From contig NZ_CP054043.1 of assembly GCF_013282725.1 (NCBI RefSeq), forward strand, positions 4,526,001-4,590,000: a stretch of 64,000 bases of DNA, read 5' to 3'. The position numbers and the translations under genes were made by a program. Shown piece after piece: positions 32,541-42,378 of this stretch. The stretch is from Yersinia mollaretii ATCC 43969 (lineage in GTDB: Bacteria; Pseudomonadota; Gammaproteobacteria; Enterobacterales; Enterobacteriaceae). The notes under the pieces are model-generated. The model saw nothing but the letters and a program-made list of their open reading frames with translations, did not search any database and was not told where the DNA came from. Numbering within the stretch: the stretch's first letter is position 1; each line of letters begins with the position of its first letter.

Positions 32541-32924
32541 TTACAGACTTTCAGTGAAAGTACGGGTAATCACATCACGTTGCTGTTCTGGTGTCAGTGA
32601 GTTGAAACGCACGGCATAGCCAGAGACACGAATAGTCAGCTGTGGATATTTTTCTGGATTCTTCACTGCATCTTCCAGCGTTTCGCGGCGCAGAACGTTC
32701 ACGTTCAAATGCTGACCACCTTCAACACGCACAGTCGGTTGCAGTTCCAGTGGAACTTCACGATATTCGATCTGGCCCAACTCACTTGCTGGAACGATCT
32801 GGTCTTCTGCGTAGCCTGATTTAGCACAAACACAACGCAGTTCATCTTTTTCATTATCCAGCAGCCAGAAAGAGTTCAGTAGAGCTTCGTTGCTAGCTTT
32901 AGTAATTTGAATACCAGTAATCAT
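32541..32924 (-). CDS. grcA: Autonomous glycyl radical cofactor GrcA (YfiD)
   Basis: GrcA replaces the oxygen-damaged C-terminal part of pyruvate formate-lyase. The glycyl-radical motif [12 protein letters not shown] lies near the C-terminus, with the radical glycine around residue 102. ATG 32924 was chosen over a frame extending to 32993 because GGAGG lies just upstream and it gives the family length of 127 residues ([10 protein letters not shown] start). An FNR site lies at the class II position upstream. Confidence 0.97.
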   Translation of the reverse strand: MITGIQITKASNEALLNSFWLLDNEKDELRCVCAKSGYAEDQIVPASELGQIEYREVPLELQPTVRVEGGQHLNVNVLRRETLEDAVKNPEKYPQLTIRVSGYAVRFNSLTPEQQRDVITRTFTESL

Positions 32925-33009
32925 TTGGTGCCTCCGTAATACGGCTATAAATTCCAAGGGGAGAAAACTATCTTGGTTATTTGGTAAAACCATTGTTGTC
33001 TTATTGTTC

Positions 33010-33051
33010 TGTATACCAGCCAGACAGCCACGATTCTTTGATTTAAATCAA
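33010..33051 (-). promoter_or_regulatory. FNR-dependent class II promoter of grcA
   Basis: A perfect FNR dyad TTGATTTAAATCAA lies at 33038-33051. A TATACA -10 element (33015-33010, minus strand) would start transcription near 33003, putting the dyad centre at about -41.5, the activating class II position. Anaerobic induction is inferred. Confidence 0.85.
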
Positions 33052-33276
33052 CATTTCAGCCTCACTGACGAGTGCGCCACTGCCAAATTTATGTTTTATA
33101 TCAATTTTATCAATAGAGATGACAGCAATTATTTTTGTAAATTTTCAACATTTTTTGCATGAAAAGGTCAAAAAAACATCATTACGTCACAGACTTGGGT
33201 TTAACGGTTTCACTCATGAGTTTGAATCGGTAAGCTATCGCACATCAATATCTTACAGAAACCAAGGAGAGTGTTT

Positions 33277-33963
33277 ATGTCCGTCTCCCTTAGCTGGCAT
33301 GATGTCATCGGCCAGGAAAAAGAACTGCCTTACTTTAAAGATACGCTGGCCTATGTGGCCGCAGAACGCAATGCTGGAAAAACGATCTACCCGCAGCAAA
33401 AAGACGTTTTTAACGCATTTCGCCTAACCGAACTGGATCAAGTCAAAGTGGTTATTTTGGGTCAAGACCCCTACCATGGCCCCAATCAGGCGCATGGATT
33501 GTCATTTTCCGTGTTGCCCGGTGTCCCTGCCCCTCCCTCTCTGGTGAACATGTACAAAGAGCTGGCTACTGATATTCCTGGCTTCCAGCGCCCTAACCAT
33601 GGTTTTTTACAAAGCTGGGCCGAGCAAGGTGTGCTGCTACTTAATACCGTGCTAACTGTCGAAGCAGGTAACGCGCACTCTCACGCCAACCTTGGCTGGG
33701 AAACCTTTACCGATAAAGTGATTGCGGCACTAAATGAACATCGTGATGGTGTGATTTTTATGCTTTGGGGGGCCCATGCGCAGAAAAAGGGTCGAATTAT
33801 CGATACCCAGCGCCATTTTATTTTGAAAGCCCCACATCCATCACCGCTCTCCGCACATCGCGGTTTTCTTGGCTGTAAGCACTTTTCACAAGCGAATCAG
33901 CTGTTGCAACAGCAAGGTTTACCGCCGATTGACTGGCAACCCAAGCTCCCAGCCGCAGAATAA
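33277..33963 (+). CDS. ung: Uracil-DNA glycosylase
   Basis: Ung removes uracil from DNA. Family 1 motifs are present: [18 protein letters not shown] with the catalytic aspartate (about residue 64) and [11 protein letters not shown] with the histidine/leucine intercalation motif near residue 187. ATG 33277, with AAGGAG upstream, was chosen over the GTG at 33271. 228 residues, the usual size. Confidence 0.97.
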   Translation: MSVSLSWHDVIGQEKELPYFKDTLAYVAAERNAGKTIYPQQKDVFNAFRLTELDQVKVVILGQDPYHGPNQAHGLSFSVLPGVPAPPSLVNMYKELATDIPGFQRPNHGFLQSWAEQGVLLLNTVLTVEAGNAHSHANLGWETFTDKVIAALNEHRDGVIFMLWGAHAQKKGRIIDTQRHFILKAPHPSPLSAHRGFLGCKHFSQANQLLQQQGLPPIDWQPKLPAAE

Positions 33964-33990
33964 AACTTTATTTGCTCAAAAAAGCGTATA

Positions 33991-34018
33991 AAAAAGGCAC
34001 CTAAAAAGGTGCCTTTTT
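33991..34018. terminator. Bidirectional terminator between ung and grpE
   Basis: AAAAAGGCACC pairs with GGTGCCTTTTT, giving T runs on both strands between two convergent genes. Confidence 0.88.
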
Positions 34019-34031
34019 ACATTAGGACACC

Positions 34032-34610
34032 TTAAGCTTTCGCTTTAGATACCGCAACCATTGCCGGGCGTAACAGGCGGCCATTCAACGTATAGCCTTT
34101 CTGCATCACCATCATCACGTTATTGGGTTCGTGATCAGCAGATTCAAGCATCGTCATTGCCTGATGAACTTCAGGATTAAATGGCACGTTGGTATCGCTG
34201 ACCACTTCAATACCAAATTTACCGACAGCATCAAGAAGTGATTTCAGCGTCAATTCGACACCTTCAATCATTGAAGTGAGTTCGGTATTGGCTTTGTCAG
34301 CAGTATCCAGTGCGCGCTCCAGATTATCGATCACTGGCAATAATTCAGCTGAGAATCTTTCCAAAGCAAACTTATGCGCTTTTTCAACATCCAATTCAGT
34401 ACGACGACGGATATTCTCAACCTCAGCCTTGGCGCGCAGCAAGCTCTCGCGCTCACGCTGTAAGGCTTCAGCCAACTGCGCTTCAAGCTCGGCAACACGC
34501 GGATCTACACCTTCACCCGTCTCTTGTGTCGCTTCCACTTGCTGCTCTGCTGCATTTTCCATTTCTTCCGAGACTTGCTCGTTTGGTGTTTTCTGTTCTT
34601 TACTACTCAT
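34032..34610 (-). CDS. grpE: Nucleotide exchange factor GrpE
   Basis: GrpE releases ADP from DnaK in the Hsp70 cycle. The 192-residue protein has an acidic N-terminus, a long alpha-helical region (about 35-130) with [20 protein letters not shown], and the C-terminal beta domain ending [22 protein letters not shown] sigma32 promoter lies 40-70 bases upstream. It diverges from nadK. Confidence 0.97.
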   Translation of the reverse strand: MSSKEQKTPNEQVSEEMENAAEQQVEATQETGEGVDPRVAELEAQLAEALQRERESLLRAKAEVENIRRRTELDVEKAHKFALERFSAELLPVIDNLERALDTADKANTELTSMIEGVELTLKSLLDAVGKFGIEVVSDTNVPFNPEVHQAMTMLESADHEPNNVMMVMQKGYTLNGRLLRPAMVAVSKAKA

Positions 34611-34651
34611 GGATATCTCCGCGTTTTAGCATTAATCTCGCTACTTGGCTT

Positions 34652-34680
34652 ATTATGGGGATCAAAACCGGGGATTCAAG
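34652..34680 (-). promoter_or_regulatory. Sigma32 heat-shock promoter of grpE
   Basis: On the minus strand CTTGAA (34680-34675), 14 bases, then CCCCATAAT (34660-34652), a near-consensus sigma32 promoter and almost the same as that of E. coli grpE. Confidence 0.88.
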
Positions 34681-34734
34681 GGAACCGGTCATAATGTGGG
34701 GTAAAAGACTCCCTCAGTAAGGAAAATCACGGCA

Positions 34735-35616
34735 ATGAATAATAAAAGATTCAATTGTATTGGTATTGTCGGTCACCCACGGCACCCGGCTGCACTTGCC
34801 ACCCATGAAATGCTCTACCACTGGCTAAACGCCAGAGGTTATGACGTTATGGTTGAACAACAGATTGCAAATGACCTCAATTTAACTGGCGCAGTTACTG
34901 GCAGTTTGGCTGACATCGGCCAAAAAGCTGATTTAGCTGTGGTGGTCGGCGGTGACGGTAATATGCTTGGCGCTGCGCGAGTACTCGCCCGCTATGATAT
35001 CAAAGTGATTGGCGTCAACCGAGGTAATCTGGGCTTTCTGACCGATTTAGACCCAGATAATGCCCAGCAACAGCTTTCCAATGTGTTGGAAGGTGAATAC
35101 TTGAGCGAACAACGTTTCTTACTGGAAGCTCAAGTCACCCGCACTGATCAACAAAGTCGCATCAGTACAGCGATCAATGAGGTGGTTTTACATCCGGGAA
35201 AAGTAGCGCATATGATTGAATTCGAAGTGTATATCGATGACCGCTTCGCATTTTCTCAACGTTCTGATGGTCTGATCATCGCCACCCCGACCGGATCGAC
35301 AGCTTATTCGCTCTCCGCAGGAGGCCCAATTCTGACGCCCACACTGGATGCCATCGTCTTAGTTCCCATGTTCCCACACACCCTAACTGCTCGCCCACTA
35401 GTGATTAATAGTAGCAGCACTATTCGTCTGAAGTTTTCACAAATTACCAGCGATCTGGAAATAAGTTGTGACAGTCAGATAGCCTTACCGATTCAGGAGG
35501 GAGAAGAAGTACTAATTCGGCGTAGTGATTTTCATCTCAACCTTATTCATCCAAAAGACTACAGTTATTTCAATACGTTAAGTACAAAACTGGGTTGGTC
35601 AAAAAAATTATTCTAA
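34735..35616 (+). CDS. nadK: NAD kinase
   Basis: NadK phosphorylates NAD to NADP. The GGDGN motif ([16 protein letters not shown], about residue 73) and the conserved NEVVLHPG and [17 protein letters not shown] blocks are intact in the 293-residue protein. AAGGAAAA precedes ATG 34735. recN follows in the same direction, but with its own SOS-regulated promoter. Confidence 0.97.
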   Translation: MNNKRFNCIGIVGHPRHPAALATHEMLYHWLNARGYDVMVEQQIANDLNLTGAVTGSLADIGQKADLAVVVGGDGNMLGAARVLARYDIKVIGVNRGNLGFLTDLDPDNAQQQLSNVLEGEYLSEQRFLLEAQVTRTDQQSRISTAINEVVLHPGKVAHMIEFEVYIDDRFAFSQRSDGLIIATPTGSTAYSLSAGGPILTPTLDAIVLVPMFPHTLTARPLVINSSSTIRLKFSQITSDLEISCDSQIALPIQEGEEVLIRRSDFHLNLIHPKDYSYFNTLSTKLGWSKKLF

Positions 35617-35636
35617 AAAATGCCTCAAGGACTTTA

Positions 35637-35674
35637 CTGTATATAAAACCAGTCTATACTGTATTCAAATACAG
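35637..35674 (+). promoter_or_regulatory. Two LexA (SOS) boxes upstream of recN
   Basis: Two CTG-N10-CAG dyads lie at 35637-35652 and 35659-35674, both with the AT-rich centre of LexA sites. E. coli recN is also controlled by tandem SOS boxes, which give it tight repression and high induction. The boxes overlap the promoter region just before ATG 35703. Confidence 0.9.
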
Positions 35675-35702
35675 TCGTGTGTTTATGTACAGGGGATTTA
35701 CC

Positions 35703-37364
35703 ATGCTGGCCCAATTAACCATCAGTAATTTTGCAATTGTGCGTGAGTTAGAAATTGATTTTCAACCCGGAATGACCGCAATTACTGGCGAAACTGGGGC
35801 GGGTAAATCCATCGCCATAGATGCCTTGGGATTATGTCTTGGCAGCCGTTCAGACGGCAGTATGGTTCGTTTGGGGGCAACACGTGCTGATATTTGCGCT
35901 CGCTTCTCATTGGCAGACACGCCATCGGCCCGTCAGTGGTTGGAAAATAACCATCTTGATGACAGCAATGAATGCCTACTGCGGCGAGCAATTGGAACAG
36001 ATGGCCGTTCAAGGGGCTTTATTAATGGTACGGCAGTACCGTTATCTCAATTACGGGAGCTGGGGCAACACCTGATCCAGATTCACGGTCAGCATGCCCA
36101 CCAATTGTTGTTAAGGCCAGACCACCAAAAACAATTGTTAGATGCTTATGCAGACCAATCAACCCTGCTGGCCGAAATGAAGGCCGCCTATCAAATCTGG
36201 CACCAAAGCTGCCGTGCGTTGGCACTTCACCAACAGCAATCACTGGAGCGTAACGCGCGTCATGAGCTGCTGCAATATCAGTTGAAAGAGCTAAATTCAT
36301 TTGCTCCGCAAGCGGGAGAATATGAGCAAATTGATATTGAATATAAGCGGTTGGCAAATAGTGGTCAGTTACTCTCCCTCAGCCAACAGACCTTGCAGTT
36401 ATTGTCAGATGATGAACAAAACAACATCCTCAGCCAACTCTACTCCGCCAAACATCAGCTAACCGAATTGGCAAGTATGGATGAGCAATTTAATAATTTG
36501 CTCAATATGCTGGAAGAAGCCTCAATCCAAATCAGTGAGGCCAGTGATGAATTACGCCACTATGCAGAACAATTGGATATGGACCCCAACCGTCTGTATG
36601 AACTGGAACAACGGTTATCTCGTCAATTAAATCTGGCCCGCAAACACCATGTTGCTCCAGAAGAACTGCCGCAATTCCATCAACAGCTACTGGACGAACA
36701 AGAACAACTTTCACAACAAGAAAACGATCACGAGCAACTAAGCCATGAAGTTAATACTCACTATCAGCATGCACTAACTATAGCTCAGCGTTTGCACGAG
36801 GAACGCCAGCACTATGCTGATGAGTTGGCTGCACTGATTACCGAGAGCATGCACGAGCTATCGATGCCACATGGCAGACTCACTATTGATACCCAATTTG
36901 AACCTGAGCACCTCAGTGCTGAAGGGGCGACACGAATTGAGTTCTGTGTCACGACCAACCCAGGCCAACCACTGCAACCGCTAGCTAAAGTCGCCTCTGG
37001 TGGCGAGCTATCCCGTATCGCCTTGGCTATTCAGGTCATAACAGCACGTAAAATGGACACTCCTGCGCTTATCTTTGATGAAGTCGATGTGGGTATCAGT
37101 GGGCCTACAGCAGCCATCGTAGGTCGCCTATTGCGCCAGCTTGGCGAATCGACCCAAGTCATGTGCGTCACTCACCTTCCACAAGTTGCAGGTTGTGGTC
37201 ATCAACATTTCTTTGTCAGCAAGCAAACCGATGGCACTGAAACCGAAACACATATGCATCGGTTAGATAAAAAAGCCCGCTTACAAGAGTTGGCGCGCCT
37301 TCTGGGTGGTAGTGAAGTGACGAAAAACACCTTAGCAAACGCAAAAGAATTGCTCGCAGCATAG
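35703..37364 (+). CDS. recN: DNA repair protein RecN
   Basis: SMC-like ATPase for double-strand break repair. Walker A is [15 protein letters not shown] (about residues 29-43), central coiled coils (about 150-370) are rich in Gln, Leu and Glu, and the signature and Walker B are [13 protein letters not shown] and [15 protein letters not shown] 35703 gives 553 residues; a frame reaching back to 35595 would run through the two LexA boxes, so it is rejected. Confidence 0.97.
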   Translation: MLAQLTISNFAIVRELEIDFQPGMTAITGETGAGKSIAIDALGLCLGSRSDGSMVRLGATRADICARFSLADTPSARQWLENNHLDDSNECLLRRAIGTDGRSRGFINGTAVPLSQLRELGQHLIQIHGQHAHQLLLRPDHQKQLLDAYADQSTLLAEMKAAYQIWHQSCRALALHQQQSLERNARHELLQYQLKELNSFAPQAGEYEQIDIEYKRLANSGQLLSLSQQTLQLLSDDEQNNILSQLYSAKHQLTELASMDEQFNNLLNMLEEASIQISEASDELRHYAEQLDMDPNRLYELEQRLSRQLNLARKHHVAPEELPQFHQQLLDEQEQLSQQENDHEQLSHEVNTHYQHALTIAQRLHEERQHYADELAALITESMHELSMPHGRLTIDTQFEPEHLSAEGATRIEFCVTTNPGQPLQPLAKVASGGELSRIALAIQVITARKMDTPALIFDEVDVGISGPTAAIVGRLLRQLGESTQVMCVTHLPQVAGCGHQHFFVSKQTDGTETETHMHRLDKKARLQELARLLGGSEVTKNTLANAKELLAA

Positions 37365-37477
37365 AAAAGATTAACTTTTTTCCTTTCCAGAGGTCATACA
37401 GGTGCCCTGTAAAGGTTTCCAACTGCTGCAAGGTCTATTATCATCGTCATCCTACGCCCTAAAGGAATGTGATTACT

Positions 37478-37819
37478 ATGCGCTGTAAAATGCTGACTGC
37501 CGCCGCTGTAATGCTTGCAATGCTTACTGCGGGTTGTTCAACGCTGGAGAAGGTGGTCTACCGGCCTGATATTAATCAGGGTAACTATTTATCACCTAAT
37601 GATGCGTCCAAAATTCATAAAGGTATGACCCAACAACAAGTGGCATATACCTTAGGCACCCCAATGTTGCAGGATCCGTTTGGTACTAAAACCTGGTTCT
37701 ATGTATTCCGTCAGCAACCTGGTCATGAGAAAATCACGCAACAAACACTGACGTTGACCTTCGATAGCAGTGGCGTGCTGACTGATATCAAAAATGACCC
37801 AACGTTAGCAGGAAATTAA
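37478..37819 (+). CDS. bamE: Outer-membrane assembly lipoprotein BamE
   Basis: Small lipoprotein of the BAM beta-barrel assembly complex. It has a signal sequence with lipobox LTAGC (Cys near residue 20) and the SmpA/OmlA fold marked by [11 protein letters not shown] and [28 protein letters not shown] 37478 follows AAAGGAATG and is preferred to an upstream start at 37469. 113 residues. Confidence 0.95.
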   Translation: MRCKMLTAAAVMLAMLTAGCSTLEKVVYRPDINQGNYLSPNDASKIHKGMTQQQVAYTLGTPMLQDPFGTKTWFYVFRQQPGHEKITQQTLTLTFDSSGVLTDIKNDPTLAGN

Positions 37820-37947
37820 TTATCTGAAGATTGCCAAGTAGATTGAGGGGGCGGGGCGAATATTGATTAGGATTTGCTGGAGCGATTAATGCTTATGCAA
37901 CCACACGATAGCGCACGTTTTCCTCAATGGCACTCTAGGGCTACAAT

Positions 37948-37980
37948 AAAAAATAAGGCGCGGTTGTGCCTTATTTTTTT
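37948..37980. terminator. Bidirectional terminator between bamE and rnfH
   Basis: AAATAAGGC pairs with GCCTTATTT, flanked by A and T runs, between convergent genes. Confidence 0.82.
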
Positions 37981-38255
37981 GCGTGCTCCGCGCGCTGACG
38001 ACGTAGCTCTTTCGGGTCAGCGATTAATGGGCGATATATCTCTACCCGATCACCGTCATTAACCTTATCGCCAAGTTTTACCGGGCGGCTATAGACACCC
38101 ACTTTATTTTTTGTCAGATCGATATCTGATCGTAATTCAAGCAGACCCGATGCTTTGATAGCTTCCTCGACAGTACTGCCTTCATCAAGAGAAACAGAGC
38201 GCAGATATTGGCGTTCAGGCAGGGCATAAACCACCTCAACGCAAATATCAGACAC
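37971..38255 (-). CDS. rnfH: RnfH/RatB family ubiquitin-fold protein
   Basis: UPF0125 family protein of about 94 residues with a beta-grasp, ThiS/ubiquitin-like fold ([32 protein letters not shown]) and a basic tail. It is named RatB or RnfH in other species and its role is unsettled. The GTG at 38255 is the likely start because it restores the normal family N-terminus and overlaps the end of ratA. Its last codons run into the terminator stem. Confidence 0.85.
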   Translation of the reverse strand: MSDICVEVVYALPERQYLRSVSLDEGSTVEEAIKASGLLELRSDIDLTKNKVGVYSRPVKLGDKVNDGDRVEIYRPLIADPKELRRQRAEHAKK

Positions 38256-38682
38256 AGTAAACCTCTTTAGCTCGCTGAGTGAACGCCTGCACCATACTCC
38301 CAATCAACTCTTTGAATATTTTACCAAAAGCCAACTCAATCAGCTTATTAGTAAACTCAAAATCAAGGTGCAGCTCAACTTTACAAGCATCTGCACTCAG
38401 TGGGGTAAAATGCCATCCGCCCATTAACTTGCGAAACGGCCCATCCACCAGTTGCATATTAATGCTCTGGTTATCAGTTAATGTATTGCGTGTAGTAAAG
38501 GTTTTACTTATTCCGGCCTTGGCAACATCAACGGCTGCCGTCATTTCATTTTCAGTAGCATCCAGTACTCGGCTTCCAGTACAACCTGGTAAAAATTCTG
38601 GGTAAGAACGAACATCATTAACCAGTTGATACATCTGTTCTACGCTGAACGGAACCAACGCAGAGCGGCTAATTTGTGGCAT
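38248..38682 (-). CDS. ratA: RatA, START-domain ribosome association/coenzyme Q protein
   Basis: A 144-residue START/Coq10-like protein ([34 protein letters not shown]). In E. coli RatA was reported to bind 50S subunits and block subunit joining; relatives chaperone ubiquinone. It is paired with rnfH as in other enterobacteria and diverges from smpB. Confidence 0.9.
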   Translation of the reverse strand: MPQISRSALVPFSVEQMYQLVNDVRSYPEFLPGCTGSRVLDATENEMTAAVDVAKAGISKTFTTRNTLTDNQSINMQLVDGPFRKLMGGWHFTPLSADACKVELHLDFEFTNKLIELAFGKIFKELIGSMVQAFTQRAKEVYCV

Positions 38683-38842
38683 AACATTTCCTGTGAGACA
38701 TAATACGCACCGATAATACCATTTATCTGCCGTCAGACAAAAAATCTGCTAGGCATTCAGTGCAACAAATGAGACAAAATGCATCAGCATCCTGCGGGAA
38801 AGGATTTCATTCGCCTCCACATACAGTATAATGATCAACATT

Positions 38843-39325
38843 ATGACAAAGAAAAAAGCATACAAACCCGGTTCCGCAACCATTGCGCAAAATAAGCGCG
38901 CCCGCCACGAATACTTCATTGAGCAAGAGTTCGAAGCGGGCCTGTCTTTGCAAGGTTGGGAAGTAAAATCCCTGCGTGCTGGTAAAGCCAATATCAGTGA
39001 TAGCTACGTCACTTTTAGGAACGGCGAAGCTTTCCTATTCGGGGCAACCATTACACCGCTTAACGTCGCTTCAACTCATGTAGTCTGTGAGCCAATGCGT
39101 ACACGCAAATTACTGCTGAATAAACGTGAACTGGACTCGCTGATCGGCAAGGTTAACCGTGACGGCTTTACCGTAGTTGCTCTTTCCGTATATTGGAAAA
39201 ATGCGTGGGTTAAAGTTAAAATCGGTGTCGCAAAAGGTAAAAAAGATCACGATAAGCGTGATGACATCAAAGATCGTGAGTGGCAGGTTGATAAAGCTAG
39301 AATAATGAAACACGCCAATCGTTAA
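38843..39325 (+). CDS. smpB: SsrA-binding protein SmpB
   Basis: SmpB delivers alanyl-tmRNA to stalled ribosomes. The 160-residue protein begins [24 protein letters not shown] and ends with the basic tail [11 protein letters not shown] that enters the mRNA channel. ATG 38843 fits the family start better than an ATG four codons upstream. tmRNA follows 48 bases later. Confidence 0.98.
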   Translation: MTKKKAYKPGSATIAQNKRARHEYFIEQEFEAGLSLQGWEVKSLRAGKANISDSYVTFRNGEAFLFGATITPLNVASTHVVCEPMRTRKLLLNKRELDSLIGKVNRDGFTVVALSVYWKNAWVKVKIGVAKGKKDHDKRDDIKDREWQVDKARIMKHANR

Positions 39326-39373
39326 GTCACTGGCTTAACAGGCGATAGTTCTGGTATACTAAATAAGTTCTTT

Positions 39374-39754
39374 GGGGCTGATTCTGGATTCGACGGGATT
39401 TGCGAAACCCAAGGTGCATGCCGAGGTGCGGAGGCCTCGTAAAAAACCGCAAAAAAAATAATTGCAAACGACTCGCAATACGAATCTGCTGCTTTAGCAG
39501 CTTAATCAGCCTAAGAAACTGAAGATTCCCTCTCTCCCTAGCCTCCGCTCTTAGGACGGGGATCAAGAGAGGTCAAACCTAAAAGAGATCGCGTGGACAC
39601 CTTGCCTGGGGTGAAAGCGTTAAACCCAATCAGGATAGTTTGTTAGTGGCGTGTCCGTCCGCAGCTAACCGGCGAATGTAATGACTGGACTAAGCATGTA
39701 GTGCCGACGGCGTAGTAATTTCGGACGGGGGTTCAAATCCCCCCAGCTCCACCA
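39374..39754 (+). ncRNA. ssrA: Transfer-messenger RNA
   Basis: The RNA begins GGGGCTGATTCTGGATTCGAC and ends in the tRNA-like GTTCAAATCCCCCCAGCTCCACCA. The tag frame (39464-39502, stop TAA 39503) encodes ANDSQYESAALAA, 13 residues rather than the 10 of E. coli. Pseudoknot blocks downstream match the E. coli molecule closely. The 3' end serves as the attachment site of the island and remains intact. Confidence 0.97.
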
Positions 39755-39757
39755 AAT
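39732..39757 (+). repeat. Left attachment site of the island (3' end of ssrA)
   Basis: The 26 bases from TTCAAATCC to CCACCAAAT recur imperfectly at 61945-61969 (TTCAGACTC...CCACCAAAT). The shared core is CCCCCAGC then CCACCAAAT, with one extra T on this side. ssrA 3' ends are classic targets of P4-type integrases. Confidence 0.8.
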
Positions 39758-39798
39758 TCTTGGTTGATGGTTACCAGAGCCATCCAACGAAGTCCTAG

Positions 39799-39832
39799 AA
39801 GCCCGCATGGCGCAAGCCCTGCGGGCTTTTTT
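39799..39832 (+). terminator. Terminator after ssrA (left copy)
   Basis: AAGCCCGCA pairs with TGCGGGCTT (39799-39807, 39820-39828) and a T run follows. A related hairpin recurs at 62010-62045 beyond the right att site. Confidence 0.85.
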
Positions 39833-39883
39833 GTACCTTCAATTTGTCCCTCGAAGTCTGAAGCCAACTAATTAAATCCGAAC

Positions 39884-39941
39884 CTTTTAGGCACCTTGTT
39901 AGGCACCTCGTAAAGCATTATTGTTTTTGAGGTGCCTAAAA
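39884..39941. repeat. Left-end GGCACC repeats, probable integrase arm or Xis sites
   Basis: CTTTTAGGCACC-N5-TTAGGCACC-type repeat at 39884-39907, plus an inverted perfect copy of TTTTAGGCACCT at 39930-39941. The same tandem unit occurs near the right end at 61866-61889. Position at both ends of an integrase element suggests arm-type binding sites. Confidence 0.65.
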
Positions 39942-39957
39942 CTATGGAAACCCTGCA

Positions 39958-41199
39958 ATGGCAAGACAAACCAAACCTTTATCCGTCAAGGAAATCGAAT
40001 CCGCCAAACCCAAGGAAGCGGACTACGTTCTCTATGATGGCGATGGCCTTGAGCTACTCATCAAATCAAGTGGCAGTAAGATCTGGCAGTTTCGCTACAT
40101 TCGCCCTGTCACTAAGAAGCGTGCGAAAAAGAGCATTGGCCCTTATCCGTCAGTCACCCTTGCCGATGCTCGAAGCTACCGGGCAGAAGCTCGTGCTCTC
40201 CTGACAAAACAGATCGATCCTCAGGAGCATCAGCAAGAACAACTCCGCAGCACTCTTGAAGCCCAAACTAATACTTTCAAACTTGTAGCTGAACGTTGGT
40301 GGAGTGTGAAGAAGACCAGTGTGACTGAGGACTATGCAGAAGATATCTGGCGATCGCTAGAAAGGGATGTTTTACCGGCGATTGGCGATATGAGCGTCAC
40401 AGATATTAAAGCACATACTCTGGTCCAAGCAATTCAACCTGTTCAGGCTCGCGGAGCATTGGAAACTGTTCGTCGCCTATGCCAACGCATCAATGAGGTC
40501 ATGGTTTATGCTCAAAACACAGGTCTGATTGATGCAGTCCCCAGCGTCAATATTGGCAAGGCATTCGAGAAGCCTCAGAAAAAGAACATGCCAAGCATCC
40601 GTCCAGATCAGCTACCGCAACTCATGCAGACTATGCGTACTGCCAACATTATCCTACCAACACGGTGCCTGTTCATGTGGCAACTTCTTACTATCACCCG
40701 CCCTGCCGAAGCGGCTGAAGCCCGCTGGGACGAGATATATCTGGAAGCACGAGAATGGAAAATCCCCGCATCACGCATGAAAATGAACCGCGACCACACT
40801 ATTCCATTGTCAGACCAAGCAATGGCTATTTTAGAAATGATGAAACCACTAAGTGTAAATCGAGAGTTTGTTTTTCCCAGTCGCATCAAACCGACTCAAT
40901 CAATGAACAGTCAAACTGTGAATGCGGCGCTAAAACGCGCCGGGTTAGGTGGCATACTCGTGTCTCACGGCTTGCGATCTATTGCTAGTACTGCACTCAA
41001 CGAAGAAGGCTTTTCGCCTGACGTGATTGAAGCTGCACTTGCCCATGTCGATAAGAATGAGGTTCGTCGTGCGTATAACCGCAGCGACTATCTGGAGCAG
41101 CGGCGTCCCATGATGCAATGGTGGGCTGATTTTGTAAAAGCCGCTGATAAAGATGGTTTAGTAATAACTGGTACTCAAAATCTACGATTAGTTGTATGA
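39958..41199 (+). CDS. P4-type tyrosine integrase of the island
   Basis: A 413-residue site-specific recombinase placed just inside the left att site. It has an N-terminal DUF4102 arm-binding domain (ARQTKPLSVKEIESAKPKEADYVLYDGDGLELL), a SAM-like core-binding domain around 100-200, and a catalytic domain. Visible catalytic residues are Arg in LTITRPAEAAEARW (about 257), His-Gly-Leu-Arg (SHGLRSIA, about 340), a later His (AHVDKNEVRRAY) and a tyrosine in YNRSDYLEQRR. It appears intact, so the element may still excise. Confidence 0.93.
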   Translation: MARQTKPLSVKEIESAKPKEADYVLYDGDGLELLIKSSGSKIWQFRYIRPVTKKRAKKSIGPYPSVTLADARSYRAEARALLTKQIDPQEHQQEQLRSTLEAQTNTFKLVAERWWSVKKTSVTEDYAEDIWRSLERDVLPAIGDMSVTDIKAHTLVQAIQPVQARGALETVRRLCQRINEVMVYAQNTGLIDAVPSVNIGKAFEKPQKKNMPSIRPDQLPQLMQTMRTANIILPTRCLFMWQLLTITRPAEAAEARWDEIYLEAREWKIPASRMKMNRDHTIPLSDQAMAILEMMKPLSVNREFVFPSRIKPTQSMNSQTVNAALKRAGLGGILVSHGLRSIASTALNEEGFSPDVIEAALAHVDKNEVRRAYNRSDYLEQRRPMMQWWADFVKAADKDGLVITGTQNLRLVV

Positions 41200-41228
41200 C
41201 TTTCAATCAGTTGGCGCCTAAATGGGCG

Positions 41229-41999
41229 CTAACTTAAAAGTTTTTTCGGCTTAAGGACTTTTTCGTTTAAAGTAGTACCAAGCTCAATATCTTTCTTCCC
41301 CCATAATTGTATCTTATCCACCAAATTTTCTTCTTTTAAATCAATGGTCTGATTATCTACTTTTTGTTCCGCAATAAATGACCAAAGTGGTTGCTCGATT
41401 GCTTTTGCGGCATCAGTCCAGTGCTTCCATTTTTCTCCTGTTTGAGAAGTGCTTTGCAACAATCGTATTGCCTCTTTGATTATTGGATTATAGACCTCTG
41501 CCTTAGTAACCCCACCTTTCGCAGCTGCCTTAACTTTCACAGCATGGATTTCTCTCTCCCCATCTATTAGTTCACAGCACATACATGCGCCAGAACACTC
41601 GTGCAGCAGCATAAGAGCGACATTTAAAGCTTGAACCGACAGCCGTTTGTCATAATTCCAGGCTGCTTTAGCCCACTGGTACTCGATACCTGCCAGCAAG
41701 AGATTTAATCTGAAATTTTCATTCAGCCCCTTGATCCATCCATTAGCACGCAAGCGTGAAAGCTCAATATCCAGCTGAGGCCTACTCACAATAATTGCAT
41801 CATTGCACATAGAATATTTACTCAAAGCCTGATCTAAATATCCTTTAACTTCTTGATTATCATCATTTAGTAGAGAAAGTTCTTTTCTCATTTTACGACC
41901 AGCAGGCCATTTATCTGGTTTGATTTCTTGATGTAACTCATCGCGTATTCTTGCGTATTGCTCACACATCAAACCAAAACACCAACTCAAATCATCCAT
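41229..41999 (-). CDS. Hypothetical island protein, 256 residues
   Basis: The product is mostly helical, with a Cys-rich stretch near the middle (ECSGACMCCEL, about residues 132-142) followed by basic residues and KAAAKGGVTKAEVYNPII. There is no signal peptide or membrane segment. I do not recognise the family. It lies convergent with the integrase and divergent from alpA, a position that often carries variable cargo in P4-like elements. No good ribosome site was seen before ATG 41999. Confidence 0.6.
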   Translation of the reverse strand: MDDLSWCFGLMCEQYARIRDELHQEIKPDKWPAGRKMRKELSLLNDDNQEVKGYLDQALSKYSMCNDAIIVSRPQLDIELSRLRANGWIKGLNENFRLNLLLAGIEYQWAKAAWNYDKRLSVQALNVALMLLHECSGACMCCELIDGEREIHAVKVKAAAKGGVTKAEVYNPIIKEAIRLLQSTSQTGEKWKHWTDAAKAIEQPLWSFIAEQKVDNQTIDLKEENLVDKIQLWGKKDIELGTTLNEKVLKPKKLLS

Positions 42000-42125
42000 A
42001 TATAAATCAACCAGTTAAGTTTAACTTCTGTAAAAAAATTTTTATGTGGCAGCTATCTTTTTCCACACGTTCATAAAAGTTATCCTCAATCTCGTTCAAA
42101 ACCAAACGATAAAGAGGAAGGCACT

Positions 42126-42344
42126 ATGATCACATCCAATGTAAAAATTTTACGTTTGAGCTCGATTGTCACTAAAACTGGCATAGCCAGATCCACCATA
42201 TACGACTGGCTTAATCCAAAATCACCAAGATACGATTCTTCTTTCCCCAAGCAACGGAAGCTTGGACGGCAATCTGTAGGTTGGCTTGAGTCAGAAATTG
42301 ACGCGTGGATCAATCAGCGCTGTCAGTCCTCAACTGAAGCTTAA
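42126..42344 (+). CDS. AlpA-family transcriptional regulator
   Basis: A 72-residue helix-turn-helix protein of the AlpA/MerR-like excisionase type (LSSIVTKTGIARSTIYDWLNP and the LGRQSVGWLESEIDAWI wing). AlpA proteins in P4-like islands activate the integrase and act as excision factors. AGAGGAAGG lies just before ATG 42126. It may control the genes that follow. Confidence 0.9.
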   Translation: MITSNVKILRLSSIVTKTGIARSTIYDWLNPKSPRYDSSFPKQRKLGRQSVGWLESEIDAWINQRCQSSTEA

Positions 42345-42378
42345 TTTTTAATTACTAGCAGTAATAAGGGAAACAGTG

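Noticed and set aside
37971..38255. RnfH as part of a ubiquitin-like conjugation system because of its beta-grasp fold
   Set aside because: It is the standard partner of ratA in enterobacteria, far from the island cassette, with no conjugation genes nearby.
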